Both the position numbers and the translations under genes were made by a program. From Streptacidiphilus carbonis (GTDB taxonomy: Bacteria; Actinomycetota; Actinomycetes; Streptomycetales; Streptomycetaceae): a DNA stretch of 64,000 nucleotides. The stretch is taken from positions 30,880 through 94,879 of the forward strand of contig NZ_BBPM01000028.1 of the NCBI RefSeq assembly GCF_000787775.1. The letters are read 5' to 3'. This document shows, piece after piece, positions 59,128 through 64,000 of the stretch. Position 1 is the first letter of the stretch; the number at the start of each line of letters is the position of its first letter. Under the pieces are notes generated by a model that searched no databases, was not told the DNA's origin, and saw only the letters and a program-made list of their open reading frames with translations.

Positions 59128-62100
59128 GTGACGGAACTGCCTGATGGCCTGTACGAGCACATTGTGACGAACGCTCTCGACGAGCGATTGGCCATCGCGG
59201 CGGAGCTGGGCCGAGTGCTCCGGGAACGGATCGATCCGGACGACGCCCCGGAGTTGTTGGGTCGCTACGTCGGTGCTCTGACCCGGCAGGCGCTGCGCGC
59301 CCACAGCAAGGCCGGAGGCAGGGACGCCGGGGCGCAGCTCGGACTGCAGATCGCGACGGTCAACCGGATGGTGGGCGCGCTGGGCGAGTTGCTGCCCGAC
59401 GGGGTCGGGGACGCCGATGCCGTCGCCGCATCACAGGAACTGCTGCTGGCGGTCGCGAGCGGGGTGGCCCTGCCCGGGGAGCAGAGCTTCCCGGGGCGCC
59501 CGGTGGTGCCGCTGTCAGCCAGCGCGCTCTTCGCCAACCGGGGCCGGGAACGGATCGGCCACGCACTGCACAGCGAGTTGGAGTCGGCCGACCGTGTGGA
59601 CCTGATCTGCGCGTTCATCAAATGGTCGGGGCTGCGCCTCCTGCGAGACCGCCTCGCGGAGGTGGTGGCCCGCGGCGGCGAGCTGCGCGTGGTCACCACT
59701 ACCTACATGGGCGCCTCGGATCTGCGGGCAGTGGACGAGTTGGTGCGGATCGGCGCGAAGGTGAGGGTCTCCTATGAGACCCAGGCCACCCGGCTGCACG
59801 CCAAGGCCTGGCATTTCCACCGCCGTTCCGGGACGTCCACCGCCTACGTGGGCTCCTCGAACATGTCGATGCCGGCCCTCACGGACGGCGTCGAGTGGAA
59901 TGTGCGCTTCTCCGAGGTGGAGCAGGGCAATCTGCTGCTGTCCTTCGCCGACAACTTCGAGTCCTACTGGGAGGACCCGGAGTTCGAACTCTACGACGCA
60001 CAGGACCAGCGGCAGCGGGAGCGTCTGCGCCGAGCACTGGAGATCGAGCGTTCCGGCCCCAAGCCGTTCTCCCTTGAACTCGCCCCCTTCGACATCACTC
60101 CGCACCCGCATCAACGACAGGTCCTGGACGAGCTCACGGCCGAGCGCGACATCCATCGGCGCTTCCGAAACCTGGTGGTCATGGCCACGGGGACCGGCAA
60201 GACCATGGTTGCCGCGATGGACTACCGGAGGCTGCGCGAGCAGCGGAAGGTCGACAGCCTGCTGTTCGTGGCGCATCGTCAGGAGATCCTGGACCAGGCT
60301 CGGTTGACGTTCCGACATGTCCTCAGGGAGAGCGCCTTCGGTGAGAAGTATGTCGGCGGAGACCGTCCTGAGACGTGGAAGCATGTATTCGCCTCGGTGC
60401 AGTCGTTGGCGCATGTCGACCTGGACCGCCAGTTGCACCCGGAACGCTTCGACATGGTCATCGTGGACGAGTTCCACCATGCCACCGCGCGCACGTACGC
60501 GCGGTTGCTCGACCACCTGAACCCCACTTGTCTCCTCGGCCTGACCGCGACCCCCGAGCGCTCCGACGACGCCGACATCACGCACTGGTTCGACGGGCAC
60601 ACCGCCGTCGACCTGCGCCTGTGGGAAGCCGTCGACCGCGGCTTGCTGGTGCCGTTCCACTACTTCGGGATCAACGACGAAACCGACCTGAAGCGGTTGC
60701 GCTTCACCCGGAGCAGCGGCTACGACACCCAGTCACTCACCGCCCTCTACACCGGCGACGACGCCCGGGTCCGATTGATCCTCGGCGAGCTGAACCGACG
60801 GGTTCTGGATCCGTCCCGGATGCGGGCGATCGGCTTCTGCGTCTCCATCCGCCACGCCCGGTTCATGGCCGCGAAGTTCAACGCAGCCGGCATCCCCGCC
60901 TTCGCGGTGACCTCCAAGTCGTCGGGAGCCGAACGGGACGACGCCATCGCCGCGCTGAGGAAGCGTGAGGTCAATGTCCTGTTCACGGTGGACCTGTTCA
61001 ACGAGGGCGTGGACATCCCCGAGGTCGACACCGTGCTGTTCCTGCGGCCCACGCAGAGTGCCACGGTGTTCCTCCAGCAACTCGGCCGCGGCCTGCGACG
61101 GGCGGACAACAAGGAGAGCCTGACCGTCCTGGACTTCATCGGGGCACAGCACGCGGACTTCCGGTTCGAGCCGAAGATCCGCGCGCTCAGCGGGGGCAGC
61201 CTCAAACAGGCTCTCCAGGCGGTCGAACAGGGCTTCCCGTCGCTGCCGTCCGGCTGCGCGGTACAGCTGGACCAGGTGGCACGGCAGACCGTCCTGGCGA
61301 ATCTGCGCTCCATGCTCAGCCCACGCTGGGCGAAGACCGTCGCAGAGCTCCGAGCCCTGGGGGACGTCTCGCTCGCGTCGTTCCTGGACGAGACCGGCCT
61401 GCAGCCGGAGGACGTCTACCGTCCCAAGGACGGCACCTGGAGCGGGCTGCGCATGGCTGCGGGACTTCCGGTGGGCGAGGCGGGCCCGGAGGACAGCCAG
61501 CTTGAGAAGGCCGTGTGCCGGATTCTGCATATCGACGACCCGGAGCGCCTGGACTACCTCACCGCCCTCGCCGAGGGCCGTGCCCCCACGGGTACCCGAC
61601 CCGATGAGCGCCTGGCCGCGATGGCGAACAGCGTGCTCTGGGGTGACGCCCACCTGGGCAGCCCGCTGGAACAAGCCCTGCGACGGCTGCTGGCGGAGCC
61701 GCGACGCAGGGAGGAACTGCTCCAGCTCCTCCCGGTCCTGCGTGCCCGGATGCGCCGCCTGACCTGGCCGGTCGCTGCGGAGGGCCCGCTGCCGCTGCAT
61801 GTCCACGCGCGCTACACCCGGGCCGAGGCGGTCGCGGCTTTCGGCGAGGAGTACAAGGGCCGGCCCACCGGCGTCGAATGGTTCCCGGAGTCCCGGGCCG
61901 ACGCCTTCTTCGTCACCCTGGTGAAGTCCGAGCACCAGTTCTCGGAGTCCACCCGCTACGAGGACCGAGTGATCACCCCGACCCTGTTCCAATGGGAGAC
62001 CCAGGGCAAGGTCGCCGCGGACTCCGTCGACGGTCAGCGGTACATCAACCACGCCGAGCGTGGATCGTCCCTGCACCTCTTCGTCCGCGAGACCAAGCGC

Positions 62101-62253
62101 GCCGACGGCAGGCTCGGCGCACCCCCGTTCCTCTACCTCGGCCCGGCTGCCTACGAGTCCCACGTCAACGACCGCCCGATGCGCATCAAGCTCCGCCTGG
62201 CCCACGCACTTCCCCTGGACGTCTTCACCAGTTGGTCCCAGTTCGGCGCTTGA
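59128..62253 (+). CDS. PLD-helicase-DUF3427 protein, defence-associated type
   Basis: A 1041-residue protein from a GTG at 59128. An N-terminal region of about 150 residues precedes a phospholipase-D-like domain with LHAKAWHF (HxK, about residue 223) and YVGSSNMS. A superfamily 2 helicase follows, with GTGKT near 356, DEFHHA near 446, GLTATPERSD, and a C-terminal motif QLGRGLRR near 653. Residues about 780-1035 match the DUF3427 type. Such proteins occur in defence islands beside cytosine methylases and Vsr. Here only the Vsr relic remains. It could act as a nuclease-helicase on foreign DNA or in repair. Confidence 0.88.
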   Translation: MTELPDGLYEHIVTNALDERLAIAAELGRVLRERIDPDDAPELLGRYVGALTRQALRAHSKAGGRDAGAQLGLQIATVNRMVGALGELLPDGVGDADAVAASQELLLAVASGVALPGEQSFPGRPVVPLSASALFANRGRERIGHALHSELESADRVDLICAFIKWSGLRLLRDRLAEVVARGGELRVVTTTYMGASDLRAVDELVRIGAKVRVSYETQATRLHAKAWHFHRRSGTSTAYVGSSNMSMPALTDGVEWNVRFSEVEQGNLLLSFADNFESYWEDPEFELYDAQDQRQRERLRRALEIERSGPKPFSLELAPFDITPHPHQRQVLDELTAERDIHRRFRNLVVMATGTGKTMVAAMDYRRLREQRKVDSLLFVAHRQEILDQARLTFRHVLRESAFGEKYVGGDRPETWKHVFASVQSLAHVDLDRQLHPERFDMVIVDEFHHATARTYARLLDHLNPTCLLGLTATPERSDDADITHWFDGHTAVDLRLWEAVDRGLLVPFHYFGINDETDLKRLRFTRSSGYDTQSLTALYTGDDARVRLILGELNRRVLDPSRMRAIGFCVSIRHARFMAAKFNAAGIPAFAVTSKSSGAERDDAIAALRKREVNVLFTVDLFNEGVDIPEVDTVLFLRPTQSATVFLQQLGRGLRRADNKESLTVLDFIGAQHADFRFEPKIRALSGGSLKQALQAVEQGFPSLPSGCAVQLDQVARQTVLANLRSMLSPRWAKTVAELRALGDVSLASFLDETGLQPEDVYRPKDGTWSGLRMAAGLPVGEAGPEDSQLEKAVCRILHIDDPERLDYLTALAEGRAPTGTRPDERLAAMANSVLWGDAHLGSPLEQALRRLLAEPRRREELLQLLPVLRARMRRLTWPVAAEGPLPLHVHARYTRAEAVAAFGEEYKGRPTGVEWFPESRADAFFVTLVKSEHQFSESTRYEDRVITPTLFQWETQGKVAADSVDGQRYINHAERGSSLHLFVRETKRADGRLGAPPFLYLGPAAYESHVNDRPMRIKLRLAHALPLDVFTSWSQFGA

Positions 62254-62475
62254 TCCGCCCGGTCCGGCGCGAGGTCGCGGAGGTCGCGGCGGCGGCGTGT
62301 GCAAGGACGGGGCTGTCGTGAAGGTCTGACGGAAGGTGGGCGTCGGTCCCGCGCGGTCGCGCCCGGGGCGTGTTATCTGTGGCAGGTCATGTGACTGCTG
62401 TCCCGATGGCCTGCCGAAGCTCCGTCAGGTGGTCGAGGGCGATCCGTCCGGTATGGCCTGACCTGGAGGAATAGC
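62254..62475. other. 222-base intergenic region before the aldehyde dehydrogenase gene
   Basis: Contains a GC-rich purine-rich stretch near 62274-62300, and an AT-richer GTGTTATCTGTGGCAGG around 62369 that may belong to the promoter of the dehydrogenase gene. A CCTGGAGGAAT ribosome site precedes its ATG. No palindromic operator or riboswitch was recognised. Confidence 0.4.
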
Positions 62476-63945
62476 ATGCCCGAGCTGTTCGTAGGTGGAC
62501 GGTGGACGACGGCTGCGCAAGGGCGCAGCCGGGAGATCCGGTGCCCTGCGGACGGGAGTCTGGTCGCTCGGGTGGACGAGTGCGGGGCGGAGGACGCGGC
62601 CGCTGCGGTGGCCGCCGCGCGGGAAGCGTTCGACCGGGGGCCGTGGCCGCGGACCCCGGCGGGGGAGCGGAGCGCGCTGCTGCTGCGGGTGGCCGAGCTG
62701 CTGGTGCGGGACAGGGACGCGTTCGCCCGAGCGGAGTCGCTGGACACCGGGAAGCGCCTGGTGGAGTCCGAGTACGACATGGACGACATCGCGAACTGCT
62801 TCCGCTACTTCGGCAACCTGGTCGGCGCCGGCGGGCAGGACCGGGTGGTCGAGACCGGCATTCCGGCCGTCGACAGCCGGGTCGTGCACGAGCCGGTCGG
62901 CGTCTGCGCGCTGATCACGCCGTGGAACTATCCGCTGCTGCAGACCGCCTGGAAGGTCGCCCCGGCGCTCGGCACCGGCAACACGATCGTGCTCAAGCCC
63001 AGTGAGCTGACCCCGCACACCGCGATCATGCTGATGCGGCTGCTGCAGGAGGCCGGGCTGCCGGACGGCGCCGCCAACCTGGTGCTGGGCACCGGGGCGG
63101 AGGCCGGTGCGCCGCTGACCGAGGACCCCCGGGTCGACCTGGTGTCCTTCACCGGGGGACTGGCCACCGGGCGCCGCATCATGGCGGCGGCCGCGCCGAC
63201 CGTGAAGAAGGTGGCCCTGGAACTCGGCGGCAAGAACCCCAATATCGTCTTCGCCGACGCGGAATTCGACACCGCCGTGGACTACGCGCTGATGGCGGTC
63301 TTCCTGCACTCCGGGCAGGTCTGCTCGGCCGGGGCCCGGCTGCTGGTCGAGGACTCGCTGCACGACCGCTTCGTCGACGAGCTCGTGGCGCGCGCCCGCC
63401 GGGTCCGGATGGGCGGGCCGTTCGACCCGGAGGCCCGCACCGGCCCGCTGATCTCGGCGGCGCACCGGGAGAAGGTCGAGGCGTATGTCGCCGCAGGCGT
63501 CGCGGAGGGCGCGGTGCTGCGGCTGGGCGGGGCCCGCCCCGACGACCCCGCCCTCGCGGACGGCTTCTACTACCCGCCGACCATCCTCGACGAGTGCACC
63601 CCGGACATGTCCGTGGTCCAGGACGAGTCCTTCGGGCCGGTGCTGACGGTGGAACGGTTCCGCGACGAGACCGAGGCGCTGGCACTGGCCAACGACACCG
63701 TCTACGGTCTGGCGGGGGCGGTGTGGACGACGGACCAGGCCCGCGCCCACCGGGTCGCCGACGGGCTGCGGGTCGGCACGGTCTGGATCAACGATTTCCA
63801 CCCCTATGTGCCGCAGGCCGAGTGGGGCGGGATGAAGCAGTCCGGCATCGGCCGCGAGCTCGGCCCGGCGGGCCTGGCCGAATACACGGAGGCCAAGCAC
63901 GTCTGGCGCAATACCGCCGCCGAGCCGCAGCGCTGGTTCGACTGA
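62476..63945 (+). CDS. NAD-dependent aldehyde dehydrogenase, betaine-aldehyde-type
   Basis: A 489-residue ALDH. Landmarks are VGGRWTTAAQ, ITPWNYPLLQTAWKV (co-factor site), LKPSELTP, FTGGLATGRRI, LELGGKNP with the general base, and the nucleophile C283 in HSGQVCSAGARLL. The end reads GGMKQSGIGRELG. Overall motifs are close to GbsA/BetB, which oxidises betaine aldehyde to glycine betaine for osmoprotection. Expected partner genes (choline oxidase or BetI regulator) would lie outside the right edge. The substrate is inferred from family resemblance. Confidence 0.85.
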   Translation: MPELFVGGRWTTAAQGRSREIRCPADGSLVARVDECGAEDAAAAVAAAREAFDRGPWPRTPAGERSALLLRVAELLVRDRDAFARAESLDTGKRLVESEYDMDDIANCFRYFGNLVGAGGQDRVVETGIPAVDSRVVHEPVGVCALITPWNYPLLQTAWKVAPALGTGNTIVLKPSELTPHTAIMLMRLLQEAGLPDGAANLVLGTGAEAGAPLTEDPRVDLVSFTGGLATGRRIMAAAAPTVKKVALELGGKNPNIVFADAEFDTAVDYALMAVFLHSGQVCSAGARLLVEDSLHDRFVDELVARARRVRMGGPFDPEARTGPLISAAHREKVEAYVAAGVAEGAVLRLGGARPDDPALADGFYYPPTILDECTPDMSVVQDESFGPVLTVERFRDETEALALANDTVYGLAGAVWTTDQARAHRVADGLRVGTVWINDFHPYVPQAEWGGMKQSGIGRELGPAGLAEYTEAKHVWRNTAAEPQRWFD

Positions 63946-64000
63946 CGCGGCCCGGGGTGTTGTCCTGATCCGCCCCCGCTCCTGCCCCCCTCCTGCATCC

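Noticed and set aside
62254..62475. Glycine- or choline-related riboswitch before the aldehyde dehydrogenase gene
   Set aside because: I looked for paired-aptamer-like helices and found none that could be supported.

Overview
The window is high-GC DNA with nearly all codon third positions G or C. Translation coupling through ATGA or TGATG overlaps is frequent, GTG starts are used, and two transcripts look leaderless. Several families are typical of Streptomyces and its relatives: the S-adenosyl methyltransferase DUF574 family, DUF4082, Uma2, and Wzz-type proteins without a kinase domain. It is most likely a chromosomal segment of a Streptomycetaceae bacterium. No rRNA, tRNA, CRISPR array or intact transposase was seen.

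Left edge (1-8828): a truncated Gfo/Idh/MocA sugar oxidoreductase, an ABC exporter, and a LacI-type regulator followed by a very large secreted glycoside hydrolase. The hydrolase combines two discoidin/CBM32 modules, a GH16 domain and a TIM-barrel hydrolase domain. Perfect GAGAGCGCTCTC palindromes lie before the regulator gene and before the hydrolase gene, so this is probably a self-regulated glucan-utilisation unit. A broken lipoprotein gene and a membrane-anchored esterase follow.

Surface-polysaccharide region (8977-42692): two forward blocks hold a methyltransferase, a hexapeptide acetyltransferase, an alpha/alpha-barrel-like protein, a WecG/TagA/CpsF glycosyltransferase, a UDP-sugar 6-dehydrogenase, a UDP-GlcNAc 2-epimerase, a Wzz-like protein, a Wzx-like flippase, a beta-helix lipoprotein and a family 2 glycosyltransferase. 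The mostly reverse block (23501-38984) holds further family 2 glycosyltransferases, a Wzz-Wzy fusion, a second small Wzz, a giant DUF4082 exoprotein, two DegT aminotransferases, a NeuD/PglD-like acyltransferase, a sugar epimerase, a Gfo/Idh dehydrogenase and the initiating phosphoglycosyl transferase. Together these could build, flip and polymerise a Wzx/Wzy-type polysaccharide, possibly one with a 2,3-diamino uronic acid. Five unrelated genes and pseudogenes (19991-23475) sit inside the region. A glycosyltransferase, an MFS transporter and a TolB-like propeller protein close it.

Right part (42811-63945): an ECF-like sigma factor with an overlapping membrane protein, small secreted proteins, a fatty acid desaturase, and a threonyl-tRNA synthetase paralogue lacking its N-terminal domains. 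The paralogue is preceded by a leader peptide with three consecutive Thr codons and a strong hairpin, a classic attenuator layout. Next come a DUF574 methyltransferase, an M13 metallopeptidase, and a MarR regulator divergent from ribA, a LigB-type dioxygenase and a DUF1304 gene, with two near-identical operators between. An ADP-ribosylglycohydrolase, a TAT-exported flavoprotein, a Uma2 nuclease, a frameshifted vsr remnant beside a PLD/helicase/DUF3427 protein, and a betaine-aldehyde-dehydrogenase-like gene complete the window.
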